In this document: positions 53,831-62,398 of the stretch, in pieces
How positions within the stretch are numbered: the first letter of the stretch is position 1
How the letters are laid out: each line of letters begins with the position of its first letter
Source: Leifsonia sp. 466MF
GTDB lineage: Bacteria; Actinomycetota; Actinomycetes; Actinomycetales; Microbacteriaceae
Length of the DNA: 64,000 nucleotides
Direction: 5' to 3'
Assembly (NCBI RefSeq): GCF_900100265.1
Contig: NZ_LT629696.1
Span: 1,302,001 to 1,366,000, forward strand
Position numbers and translations under genes: made by a program
The notes under the pieces: generated by a model
Seen by the model: the letters and a program-made list of their open reading frames with translations, nothing else
Database searches by the model: none
Told to the model about the DNA's origin: nothing

Positions 53831-56800
53831 ATGTCCGACTCCTTCGTCCACCTCCACGTCCACAGCGAGTACTCGATGCTCGACGGGGCGGCGCGTGTCA
53901 AACCCCTGGTGGAGTCCGCGGCCGCCCAGGGAATGCCCGGCGTCGCGATCACCGACCACGGCAACATGTTCGGTGCGTTCGACTTCTGGCGCACGGCGAC
54001 CGACGCCGGGATCAAGCCGATCATCGGCACGGAGGCCTACCTCACCCCGGGTACGCACCGCTCCGACAAGACCCGCATCCGGTGGGGCGACGGCGGCGGC
54101 GACGACGTCTCCGGGTCGGGCGCGTACACGCACATGACGCTCCTGGCGGCGACGACCGAGGGGATGCACAACCTCTTCCGGCTGTCGTCGTACGCCTCGA
54201 TGGAGGGCTACTACTTCAAGCCGCGCATGGACCGCGAGCTGCTGAGCAAGTACTCCAAGGGCATCATCGCGACGACCGGTTGCCCGTCCGGCGAGGTGCA
54301 GACCCGCCTGCGGCTGGGGCAGTACGAGGCGGCACGGGCCGCGGCGGCCGACTACCGCGACATCTTCGGCAAGGAGAACTTCTTCGCCGAGATCATGGAC
54401 CACGGCCTCGGCATCGAGCGCCGGATCATGTCCGACCTCATCCGGCTGGCGAAAGACCTCGGCCTCCCGCTCGTCGCGACCAACGACCTCCACTACACGC
54501 ACGCGGAGGACGCCAAGAGCCACGCGGCGCTGCTGTGCGTGCAGTCCGGCTCGACCCTCGACGACCCGAACCGCTTCAAGTTCGACGCCGACGAGTTCTA
54601 CCTGAAGACCCCGGAGCAGATGCGGCAGCTGTTCCGCGACTACCCGGACGCCTGCGACAACACGCTCGCGATCGCCGAGCGCTGCGACGTGAAGTTCGAC
54701 ACCGCCGCCAACTACATGCCGCGCTTCCCGGTGCCCGAGGGCGAGACCGAGCAGACCTGGTTCGTCAAGGAGGTCGAGAAGGGCCTCGAGCAGCGCTACC
54801 CGAACGGCATCACACCCGAGGTGCGCAAGCAGGCGGACTATGAGATCGGCGTGATCTCGCAGATGGGCTTCCCGGGCTACTTCCTCGTCGTCGCCGACTT
54901 CATCAACTGGTCGAAGCGCAACGGCATCCGCGTCGGTCCGGGCCGTGGCTCCGGCGCCGGCTCGATGGCCGCCTACGCGATGCGGATCACCGACCTCGAC
55001 CCGCTGCAGCACGGCCTCATCTTCGAGCGCTTCCTCAACCCCGACCGCGTCTCCATGCCCGACTTCGACGTCGACTTCGACGACCGTCGCCGCGGCGAGG
55101 TCATCAAGTACGTGACCGAGAAGTACGGCTCGGAGCGCGTCGCCCAGATCGTCACCTACGGCACGATCAAGGCGAAGCAGGCGCTCAAGGATTCGGGCCG
55201 CGTCCTCGGCTTCCCCTTCTCGATGGGCGAGAAGCTCACGAAGGCGATGCCGCCGCCCGTCATGGGCAAGGACATCCCGCTGACCGGGATCTTCGACAAG
55301 AACCACCCGCGCTACAAGGAGGCCGTCGACATCCGGGCGGTCGTCGAGACCGACCCCGAGGCGAAGACCGTCTTCGACACGGCGCTCGGGCTCGAGAACC
55401 TGAAGCGCCAGTGGGGTGTGCACGCCGCCGGTGTGATCATGTCGTCCGACCCGCTGATCGACGTCATCCCGATCATGAAGCGGGAGCAGGACGGCCAGAT
55501 CGTCACGCAGTTCGACTATCCGGCCTGCGAGTCGCTCGGTCTGATCAAGATGGACTTCCTGGGGCTCCGCAACCTCACCATCATCAACGACGCCCTCGAC
55601 AACATCCGCGACAACCGTGGTGAAGAGCTGGTGCTCGAAGACCTGGAGCTCGACGACCGGCCCGCCTACGAACTGCTGTCGCGCGGTGACACGCTGGGCG
55701 TGTTCCAGCTCGACGGCGGCCCCATGCGGTCCCTCCTGCGCCTGATGAAGCCGGACAACTTCGAGGACATCTCGGCACTCATCGCGCTGTACCGCCCGGG
55801 CCCGATGGGCGCGAACTCGCACACCAACTACGCGCTCCGCAAGAACGGGCAGCAGGCGATCACGCCCATCCACCCGGAGCTCGCCGAGCCGCTGGCCGAC
55901 ATCCTCTCGACCAGTTACGGCCTCATCATCTACCAGGAGCAGGTGATGGCGATCGCGCAGAAGGTCGCCGGCTTCTCGCTCGGTCAAGCAGACATCCTGC
56001 GCCGCGCGATGGGCAAGAAGAAGAAGTCGGAGCTGGACAAGCAGTTCGAGGGCTTCTCGCAGGGAATGCAGGCCAACGGCTACTCGATGGACGCCGTCAA
56101 CAAGCTCTGGGAGATCCTGCTCCCGTTCTCCGACTACGCGTTCAACAAAGCGCACTCGGCGGCCTACGGGGTCATCTCGTACTGGACGGCGTACCTCAAG
56201 GCGCACTACCCGGCGGAGTACATGGCCGCGCTGCTCACCAGCGTCGGCGACTCCAAGGACAAGATGGCGCTGTACCTCAACGAGTGCCGCCGCATGGGCA
56301 TCACAGTGCTCCCGCCGGACGTCAACGAGTCCAATCTCTACTTCGCCGCCGTCGGCGAGGACATCCGCTTCGGCATGGGAGCCGTCCGCAACGTCGGCGC
56401 CAACGTCGTCGAGGGCGTCCGCGAGGCGCGCGAGAGCAAGGGCCGGTTCGAGTCGTTCCACGATTTCCTGAACAAGGTGCCCATCCACGCCGCGAACAAG
56501 CGCACGGTGGAGTCGCTGATCAAGGCGGGCGCGTTCGACTCGCTCGGCCACACCCGCCGTGCGCTCGTCGAGGTGCACGAGGATGCGGTCGAATCGGCCG
56601 TGAAGATCAAGCGCAATGAGGCCAACGGCGACGTCGGGTTCGACTTCGACAGCCTGTGGGGCGAGGACGAGGTGTCGCAGACGCAGCACCACATCCCGCA
56701 GCGGCCGGAGTGGGCCAAGCGCGACAAGCTGGCGTTCGAGCGCGAGATGCTCGGGCTGTACGTCTCCGACCATCCCCTCGCCGGCCTCGAACTGCAGCTG

Positions 56801-57346
56801 GCGAAGCTCGCCAGCACGGGGATCGCCGAGCTCGTGGCGTCGGAGAACATCCAGGACGGCGAGACGGTGACGATCGCGGGCCTCGTGACGAGCGTGCAGC
56901 ATCGCGTGGCGAAGGCGTCCGGCAATCAGTACGGCATGATCCAGGTCGAGGACTTCGGCGGCGAGCTGACCGTGATGTTCATGGGCAAGGCGTACCAGGA
57001 GTACTCGGCGCAGCTGCAGGGAGACGCGATCGTCGTCGTCCGCGGCCGGGTGAGCCTGCGCGACGACGGGATGAACCTGCACGCGTTCTCGCTGATGACG
57101 CCCGACCTCGGGCAGGCGAACGACTCCGGTCCGCTCGTCATCACGATGCCCGACCAGCGGGCGACGACCGACACGGTCATGTCGTTGAGCGAGGTGCTCG
57201 CACGGCATCCGGGCGAGAGCGAGGTGCGTCTCCGGTTGGTGAAGGGGCAGGTCGCGCGCGTGTTCGAGGTGCCGAAGCCGGTGACGGTGAGCGCCGATCT
57301 CTACGGCGAGCTGAAGGGCCTGCTGGGCCCGCACTGCCTGGTCTGA
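53831..57346 (+). CDS. dnaE: DNA polymerase III alpha subunit
   Basis: A 1171-residue replicative polymerase. Domain order: PHP domain (1-270, FVHLHVHSEYSMLDGAARV with the metal-site histidines), polymerase core (about 290-780) with GPGRGSGAGSM and the catalytic aspartates in MPDFDVDFDDRRR, then helix-hairpin-helix tandem and OB domain (about 1000-1080, VTIAGLVTSVQHRVAKASG). It is a DnaE1-type length. The start ATG follows its -10 box closely; an upstream in-frame extension would be a shadow of the previous gene. It ends at a hairpin shared with the converging flavin reductase gene. Confidence 0.97.
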   Translation: MSDSFVHLHVHSEYSMLDGAARVKPLVESAAAQGMPGVAITDHGNMFGAFDFWRTATDAGIKPIIGTEAYLTPGTHRSDKTRIRWGDGGGDDVSGSGAYTHMTLLAATTEGMHNLFRLSSYASMEGYYFKPRMDRELLSKYSKGIIATTGCPSGEVQTRLRLGQYEAARAAAADYRDIFGKENFFAEIMDHGLGIERRIMSDLIRLAKDLGLPLVATNDLHYTHAEDAKSHAALLCVQSGSTLDDPNRFKFDADEFYLKTPEQMRQLFRDYPDACDNTLAIAERCDVKFDTAANYMPRFPVPEGETEQTWFVKEVEKGLEQRYPNGITPEVRKQADYEIGVISQMGFPGYFLVVADFINWSKRNGIRVGPGRGSGAGSMAAYAMRITDLDPLQHGLIFERFLNPDRVSMPDFDVDFDDRRRGEVIKYVTEKYGSERVAQIVTYGTIKAKQALKDSGRVLGFPFSMGEKLTKAMPPPVMGKDIPLTGIFDKNHPRYKEAVDIRAVVETDPEAKTVFDTALGLENLKRQWGVHAAGVIMSSDPLIDVIPIMKREQDGQIVTQFDYPACESLGLIKMDFLGLRNLTIINDALDNIRDNRGEELVLEDLELDDRPAYELLSRGDTLGVFQLDGGPMRSLLRLMKPDNFEDISALIALYRPGPMGANSHTNYALRKNGQQAITPIHPELAEPLADILSTSYGLIIYQEQVMAIAQKVAGFSLGQADILRRAMGKKKKSELDKQFEGFSQGMQANGYSMDAVNKLWEILLPFSDYAFNKAHSAAYGVISYWTAYLKAHYPAEYMAALLTSVGDSKDKMALYLNECRRMGITVLPPDVNESNLYFAAVGEDIRFGMGAVRNVGANVVEGVREARESKGRFESFHDFLNKVPIHAANKRTVESLIKAGAFDSLGHTRRALVEVHEDAVESAVKIKRNEANGDVGFDFDSLWGEDEVSQTQHHIPQRPEWAKRDKLAFEREMLGLYVSDHPLAGLELQLAKLASTGIAELVASENIQDGETVTIAGLVTSVQHRVAKASGNQYGMIQVEDFGGELTVMFMGKAYQEYSAQLQGDAIVVVRGRVSLRDDGMNLHAFSLMTPDLGQANDSGPLVITMPDQRATTDTVMSLSEVLARHPGESEVRLRLVKGQVARVFEVPKPVTVSADLYGELKGLLGPHCLV

Positions 57347-57375
57347 CCGGGGTCCGGAGGGCGCCGGGTCAGACC
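57340..57375. terminator. Convergent hairpin over the dnaE and flavin reductase stops
   Basis: Arms 57340-57351 and 57364-57375 pair at 11 of 12 positions (GGTCTGACC in one, its complement in the other). Each arm contains the stop codon of one of the two converging genes, so one short element ends both. Confidence 0.6.
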
Positions 57376-57899
57376 GGGGTGCCGGGACGCCAGTAGGTGC
57401 GCTCGTGGTAGACGAGCGGCGCGTCGTCCTCGCCGAGGCCACCCTGCTCGATCTGCACGACGACCACGGCGCTCTGGTGCACCTGCACGCGCTCGACGAT
57501 CCGTCCGATCATCCACGCCGTCGTGTCCTTAATCACCGGCAGGCCGTGCGGGCCGCGGTACCAGTGGTCGCCGAGGAACCGCTGGCTGTTGTCGCCGGAC
57601 AGCGTCTGGGCGACCTCGCGGTTGCGCACCCCGAGGGTGTGGATGACGACGCGATCGGTCTCCGCGATCGCCGGCCAGCTCGAGGCAGACAGCGCCATGT
57701 TGAACGTCGCGAGCGGCGGGACGGCGGCGAGTGAGGCGAGCGAGGTCGCGGTGAACCCGACGGGCGTGCCGTCCTCGCGCTGGGCCGTTATGATGGCCAC
57801 CCCGGCCGCGTGCCGCCGGAACGTCTGCCGGAAGGCCGCGAGGTCGGGGGTCGCGTCGGCAATGGCGCCGTCGGTGGGGTCGGGGGATGCGCTGTTCAT
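57369..57899 (-). CDS. Flavin reductase-like domain protein (FMN-binding split barrel)
   Basis: A 176-residue protein of the HpaC/flavin reductase family. After a short tail come FRQTFRRHAAGVAIITAQ (about residue 24), VGFTATSLASLAAVPPLATF with the FMN-phosphate-binding T-S-L-x-S pattern, and a C-terminal PLVYHERTYWRPG. It could supply reduced FMN to a monooxygenase, but none is adjacent. ATG 57899 is chosen because the longer frame overlaps hisD on the other strand. Confidence 0.88.
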   Translation of the reverse strand: MNSASPDPTDGAIADATPDLAAFRQTFRRHAAGVAIITAQREDGTPVGFTATSLASLAAVPPLATFNMALSASSWPAIAETDRVVIHTLGVRNREVAQTLSGDNSQRFLGDHWYRGPHGLPVIKDTTAWMIGRIVERVQVHQSAVVVVQIEQGGLGEDDAPLVYHERTYWRPGTPV

Positions 57900-57978
57900 A
57901 CTGTTGGATACAAGCCCGAATCTGTGTGGACCATTCCGCGGGGGAGGGACTCGCCCGAGCGGATAAGGTGGATGGGCC

Positions 57979-59289
57979 ATGATCCAGACCATCGACCTCC
58001 GCGGTGTCCAGCCTACTCGCGCCGCCTTCCAGCGACTCGTGCCCCGTCCCGTCGTGGACGTGCAGGTGGCGATGTCGGTCGCCTCCGAGCTGATCGATGA
58101 CGTGCGCCATCGCGGCGTCGCCGCCCTCGCAGAGCAGGCCGAGCGTTTCGACGGCGCGGCTCCCGCCTCCGTCCGCGTTCCGCAGGCCGAGATCGATGCG
58201 GCCGTCGAGGCCCTTCCCGCCGAGGTCCGAGAGGCGCTGCAGGAGGCGATCGCACGCGTGCGCGAGGCGACGGCCGCGCAGGTTCCGCCGCCGACCGAGA
58301 CCGTCATCCGCCCGGGCGCGTCCATCGTGCAGCGCTGGGAGCCTGTGGAGCGCGCCGGACTCTACGTGCCGGGCGGAAAGGCCGTGTACCCGTCGAGCGT
58401 GGTCATGAACGCCGTGCCGGCGCAGATCGCCGGCGTGGCCTCCGTCGCCCTCGCCAGCCCCCCGCAGCGCGAGTTCGGGGGAGCGGTCCACCCGGTCATC
58501 CTCGGCGCGGCGGGCCTCCTCGGCATCGACGAGGTGTACGCGATGGGAGGCGCGGGTGCGATCGGCGCGCTGGCGTACGGAGTCGAAGAGCTCGGGCTCG
58601 ACCCGGTCCAGGTCATCACCGGCCCGGGCAACATCTACGTCGCCGCCGCGAAGCGCGTAGTGCGCGGGCAGGCGGGCATCGACTCCGAGGCCGGAACCAC
58701 CGAGATCCTCGTGATCGCCGACGACTCGGCGGACCCCGCCTACGTCGCGGCAGACCTCGTGTCGCAGGCCGAGCACGACGAGGCGGCCGCATCCCTGCTG
58801 GTCACCGACAGCCCAGCGTTCGCCGAGCGGGTCGTGGCCGAGCTGGATGCGCTGGCCGGCGCCACCAAGCACAGCGAGCGGGTGCGCACCGCGCTGGGCG
58901 GCCCGCAGTCCGCGATCGTACTCGTGGACGACCTGGCCGCTGCCGCCGCGTTCAGCAACGCCTACGGCCCGGAGCACCTCGAACTGCAGACGGACGACCC
59001 GCAGGAGCTCCTCGGCTCCATCCGCAACGCCGGCGCCATCTTCCTCGGGCCGACGTCGCCGGTGAGCCTCGGCGACTACCTGGCGGGGTCGAACCACGTG
59101 CTGCCGACGGGCGGTCAGGCGCGGTTCTCGTCGGGACTCGGCGCGTACTCCTTCCTCCGGCCGCAGCAGGTCGTGCAGTACGACCGCGAGGCACTGCAGG
59201 AGGTCGCCGACCGGATCGTCGCCCTGTCGACGGCGGAAGACCTGCCCGCGCACGGCGAAGCGGTCACCCAGCGGTTCCGCACCCGCTGA
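57979..59289 (+). CDS. hisD: Histidinol dehydrogenase
   Basis: A 436-residue zinc enzyme performing the last two steps of histidine synthesis. It shows GLYVPGGKAVYPSSVVMNAVPA, YAMGGAGAIGALAYG, GPGNIYVAAAKR, GIDSEAGTTEILVIAD, QAEHDEAAASLL with the zinc-ligand His, and YGPEHLEL near the end. TAAGGT lies upstream of ATG 57979. The rest of the his operon is not in the window, so hisD stands apart here from other his genes on this side. Confidence 0.95.
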   Translation: MIQTIDLRGVQPTRAAFQRLVPRPVVDVQVAMSVASELIDDVRHRGVAALAEQAERFDGAAPASVRVPQAEIDAAVEALPAEVREALQEAIARVREATAAQVPPPTETVIRPGASIVQRWEPVERAGLYVPGGKAVYPSSVVMNAVPAQIAGVASVALASPPQREFGGAVHPVILGAAGLLGIDEVYAMGGAGAIGALAYGVEELGLDPVQVITGPGNIYVAAAKRVVRGQAGIDSEAGTTEILVIADDSADPAYVAADLVSQAEHDEAAASLLVTDSPAFAERVVAELDALAGATKHSERVRTALGGPQSAIVLVDDLAAAAAFSNAYGPEHLELQTDDPQELLGSIRNAGAIFLGPTSPVSLGDYLAGSNHVLPTGGQARFSSGLGAYSFLRPQQVVQYDREALQEVADRIVALSTAEDLPAHGEAVTQRFRTR

Positions 59290-59305
59290 GCGATAGAATC
59301 CCTCC

Positions 59306-59776
59306 ATGTTCTGCCCTTTCTGCCGTCACCCGGACTCCCGCGTCATCGACTCTCGGACGAGCGACGACGGGCTGTCCATCCGCCGCCGCCGGCAGTGCCC
59401 GGAGTGCGGCCGTCGTTTCTCGACGACGGAGACGGCGAGCCTCAGCGTGATCAAGCGCAGCGGGGTGGCGGAGCCGTTCAGCCGCGAGAAGATCGTGCTC
59501 GGCGTCCGCAAGGCCTGCCAGGGCCGGCCGGTGACCGACTCCGATCTCGCCGTGCTGGCGCAGAAGGTCGAGGAGACCATCCGCTCGACGGGCGCGTCGC
59601 AGATCGAGGCCAACGACATCGGTCTGGCGATCCTGCCGGAGCTGCGCGAGCTCGACGAGGTGGCGTACCTGCGCTTCGCGAGCGTCTACCAGGGCTTCGA
59701 CTCGCTCGATGACTTCGAGGAGGCCATCCGCTCGCTGCGGCTGGCGCACCACGCGGAGCCGGTGCAGGTCGACTAA
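59306..59776 (+). CDS. nrdR: Transcriptional repressor NrdR
   Basis: A 156-residue regulator of ribonucleotide reductase genes. The N-terminal zinc ribbon is [17 protein letters not shown] with the second pair in [12 protein letters not shown]. An ATP-cone follows (about residues 46-136, [26 protein letters not shown]). Length is standard. TAGAAT (59294-59299) sits 6 nt before the ATG, so the transcript is probably leaderless. nrd genes are not in the window. Confidence 0.97.
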   Translation: MFCPFCRHPDSRVIDSRTSDDGLSIRRRRQCPECGRRFSTTETASLSVIKRSGVAEPFSREKIVLGVRKACQGRPVTDSDLAVLAQKVEETIRSTGASQIEANDIGLAILPELRELDEVAYLRFASVYQGFDSLDDFEEAIRSLRLAHHAEPVQVD

Positions 59777-59797
59777 GCCAGGTATTCTCTTACCGGC

Positions 59798-60841
59798 ATG
59801 TATCGCGCACTCTTCGACCTCGTCCTGTCCCGACTCGACCCCGAGCGGGCCCATCACCTCGCCTTCGTGGTGATCCGCGCCCTCCCGGCCGTCGGGCTCG
59901 GCGGCCTGGCCCGGCGCTTCACGGCCCCAGATTCGTCGCTCGCCGTCGAGACGCTCGGTCTGCGGTTCGACTCGCCGTTCGGCGTCGCCGCCGGCTTCGA
60001 CAAAGACGGCGAGGGCGTGCTCGGTCTCGGCGCACTCGGTTTCGGCCACGTCGAGGTCGGCACGATCACCGCCCGGCCGCAGCCCGGCAACGACAAGCCG
60101 CGGCTGTTCCGTCTCATCCCGGACCGTGCGGTCATCAACCGGATGGGCTTCAATAACCATGGCGCCGGTGCCGCCGCCAACCGGCTGCTCCGCGTGCGAC
60201 GCGCATCCCAGCGCCCCGTGCTCGGCGTGAACATCGGCAAGTCTCGGGTCGTCGCCGTCGAGGACGCGACGGAGGACTATCTCACCAGCGCCCGCGCGCT
60301 CGCACCGGTGGCCGACTACCTGGTGGTCAACGTCAGCTCCCCGAACACCCCGGGCCTGCGCGGCCTGCAGGAGCTGGAACTGCTCGGCCCGCTCCTCACC
60401 GCCGTCAAGGATGTCGCCGGCGCGACGCCGCTCCTGGTGAAGATCGCCCCCGACCTCACCGACGAGCAGGTCGAGCGCATCGCGCGCCTCGCCGTGGAGC
60501 TCGGACTCGCGGGCATCATCGCCACCAACACCACGATCTCGCGCGACGGGCTCCGCACCGATCCCTCCGTCGTTGAAGCGGCGGGGGCAGGCGGCCTCAG
60601 CGGCCCCCCGCTCGCCGCGCGCTCCCTGGAGGTGCTGCGCCTCATCCGGGCCGTCGTGCCCGCCGAGCTCTGCGTCATCTCCGTCGGAGGCGTCGAGACC
60701 GCGGAGGACGTGCAGGAGCGGCTGGGTGCCGGGGCGACCCTGGTGCAGGGCTACACCGCGTTCCTCTACCGCGGCCCGCTCTGGGCCCGGCAGATCAACC
60801 GGGGGCTGCTACGCCTCCGGCGTGCCCTGGTGGAACCGTAG
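59798..60841 (+). CDS. pyrD: Dihydroorotate dehydrogenase (quinone), class 2
   Basis: A 347-residue flavoenzyme of pyrimidine synthesis. The N-terminal amphipathic extension (MYRALFDLVLSRLDPERAHH) anchors class 2 enzymes to the membrane. It has VAAGFDKDGEG, GTITARPQPGN, RLFRLIPDRAVINRMGFNN, LVVNVSSPNTPGLR with the class 2 catalytic Ser, VKIAPDL, ATNTTISRDG and SVGGVETAEDV. TATTCT lies 9 nt before the ATG. The last 33 bp overlap the converging RNase H gene. Confidence 0.95.
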   Translation: MYRALFDLVLSRLDPERAHHLAFVVIRALPAVGLGGLARRFTAPDSSLAVETLGLRFDSPFGVAAGFDKDGEGVLGLGALGFGHVEVGTITARPQPGNDKPRLFRLIPDRAVINRMGFNNHGAGAAANRLLRVRRASQRPVLGVNIGKSRVVAVEDATEDYLTSARALAPVADYLVVNVSSPNTPGLRGLQELELLGPLLTAVKDVAGATPLLVKIAPDLTDEQVERIARLAVELGLAGIIATNTTISRDGLRTDPSVVEAAGAGGLSGPPLAARSLEVLRLIRAVVPAELCVISVGGVETAEDVQERLGAGATLVQGYTAFLYRGPLWARQINRGLLRLRRALVEP

Positions 60842-61759
60842 GCGCCAGCGTCCGGAGCTGCGCACCCACAGCGAGCTGCGCAGGGTCGCTCCGCGCGCAT
60901 CCGTCGTTCGTGCGGTGAGCAGCAGCGTCTCCGAGGCGACGCGGTCGACCGCGAGCACCTCCATGGCGGCCGCCTGATCGTCTTCGACGGCCAGCTCGGA
61001 GATGATCGCATCCCGACCCCAGAGCCGGCCGGAGCGCCCGATCTCCTCGAACGAGGGATGCAGCAGCTCGGCGAGGCGGGATGCGTCCGAGCGCACCGCG
61101 GGCTCCAGCAGCTCGCGCTCCAGTCGCGCGACGACCTGCTCGTCCGTCTCGTCGGCGGCGAGGTCGGCGAAGAGGTCGAGTTCGAGGGAGGCGTCCTGCG
61201 CGGGGGCGGGTACGGCGGCTGCAGCGGCGGCAGCTGGTGCAGCCGCGGGCGCCGCTGCCGCTGGTGCCGGCGCCGGCTCCTCCGCGACGGCCGCGCGACC
61301 CGGCCAGCCCGGACCGATCGGGATGGGGTCGCCCTTCTGATACGCGAGCGCGACGGCGCGAGCACGCTCGTCCGCCGCTTCGTTGAGCTCGTGGCCCGCG
61401 TGGCCCTTGACCCACTCGAAGCGATAGCTGCGGCCCTGCAGGGCACGGTCGAGACGCTCCAACAGCTCGCGGTTCAGCACCGGAGCGCCGTCGGCCTTAC
61501 GCCATCCCTTGCGCTTCCAGCCCGGCATCCACTTGGTCACCGCGTTGATCACGTACTGGCTGTCGCAGAAGATGTGCAGGTCGTCGCCGAGGTGGGCGGT
61601 CGCCTCCAGCAGGTCGATGACCGCCATGAGCTCGCCCTGGTTGTTGGTGCCGTGCGGCCAGCCGCCCGCGGACCAGTGGTCGTCATCCACGTACCAGGCC
61701 CAGCCGGCCGGGCCGGGATTGCCGAGGGCGGAGCCGTCCGCCGCCGCGACGATCGCCAC
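60809..61759 (-). CDS. RNase HI fused to a C-terminal DUF4440/SnoaL-like domain
   Basis: A 316-residue protein. Residues 1-145 are RNase HI with the four acidic catalytic positions in AADGSALGNPG, NQGELMAVIDLL, FCDSQYVINAV and NEAADERARA, plus HAGHELNEAAD. An Ala/Pro-rich linker (about 155-190) joins it to a C-terminal NTF2-like domain (about 205-316: ELLEPAVRSDASRLAELLHP, FEEIGRSGRLWGRDAIISEL, WVRSSGRWRLRFHQGTP). The first part cuts RNA in RNA-DNA hybrids; the second is a domain of unknown ligand. GTG 61759 is one base from the DUF3043 stop. Confidence 0.88.
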   Translation of the reverse strand: MAIVAAADGSALGNPGPAGWAWYVDDDHWSAGGWPHGTNNQGELMAVIDLLEATAHLGDDLHIFCDSQYVINAVTKWMPGWKRKGWRKADGAPVLNRELLERLDRALQGRSYRFEWVKGHAGHELNEAADERARAVALAYQKGDPIPIGPGWPGRAAVAEEPAPAPAAAAPAAAPAAAAAAAVPAPAQDASLELDLFADLAADETDEQVVARLERELLEPAVRSDASRLAELLHPSFEEIGRSGRLWGRDAIISELAVEDDQAAAMEVLAVDRVASETLLLTARTTDARGATLRSSLWVRSSGRWRLRFHQGTPEA

Positions 61760-61760
61760 G

Positions 61761-62357
61761 TCAGCTCGGGAACTGGCCGCGCTTGACCTGCGGCTTCGGC
61801 AGGCGCATGACCCGCAGCTGCAGTGCGCGCATCGCGGCGTACCAGCGCAGGCCGCGCTCCACCTTCGTCGCGCCGAACTTGGCGCCGATGCGCTTGCGCA
61901 CCAGGAAGCCGAGCACGAAGCAGTCGATGACCGCGATCAGGAAGAAGCCCCAGAGCGCGAACAGGCCGTAGACCTGCATCTCCGGCCACGGCAGGAAGGT
62001 CAGGATGATGACGATCAGCATCACGGGGATGAGGAACTCGCCGATCGAGAACCGGGCGTCGACGTAGTCGCGCACGTACCGGCGCTGCGGTCCGCGGTCG
62101 CGAGCGGTCAGATAGCGGTCGTCGCCTGCCGCCATGCCGATGCGCGCCTTCTCGCGTGCCTCCGCCTGCTTCTGCCGGGCGACGCGCGCCGCCTCCTTGC
62201 GGTCCGTCGGCACCAGCGGGCGCTTGCGGGCGGCCTCCTGCTGGCGGCGCGAGGGCGTCGGTGCACCCTTGCCCTGCTTCAGCCGGGCAGCCGTCTCTTC
62301 GGGGGTCTCGGCGACGGGCGTCTCCGCCTCGCTTGCCGCATTCTGTCGTTTCGCCAA
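61761..62357 (-). CDS. DUF3043 membrane protein
   Basis: A 198-residue protein with a charged, low-complexity N-terminus (about 60 residues), the RDRGPQRRYVRDYVDARFSIGEF motif split around residue 95, and two membrane spans (about 112-130 and 134-153), then a basic tail. The family is restricted to Actinobacteria and has no known function. The start is a TTG at 62357 with GAAGG upstream, the only plausible start in the frame. It is transcribed with the RNase H gene. Confidence 0.85.
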   Translation of the reverse strand: MAKRQNAASEAETPVAETPEETAARLKQGKGAPTPSRRQQEAARKRPLVPTDRKEAARVARQKQAEAREKARIGMAAGDDRYLTARDRGPQRRYVRDYVDARFSIGEFLIPVMLIVIILTFLPWPEMQVYGLFALWGFFLIAVIDCFVLGFLVRKRIGAKFGATKVERGLRWYAAMRALQLRVMRLPKPQVKRGQFPS

Positions 62358-62385
62358 CTTCGAGCCTTCGCTTGTGGGGTCCGCT

Positions 62386-62393
62386 TAAGATTA
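62386..62393. promoter_or_regulatory. Overlapping divergent -10 boxes
   Basis: The 8-bp TAAGATTA reads TAAGAT on the plus strand (62386-62391) and TAATCT on the minus strand (62393-62388). One small site could serve both the M20 gene (ATG 7 nt away) and the DUF3043-RNase H pair, so the two units would compete for polymerase. Confidence 0.5.
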
Positions 62394-62398
62394 CCCGC

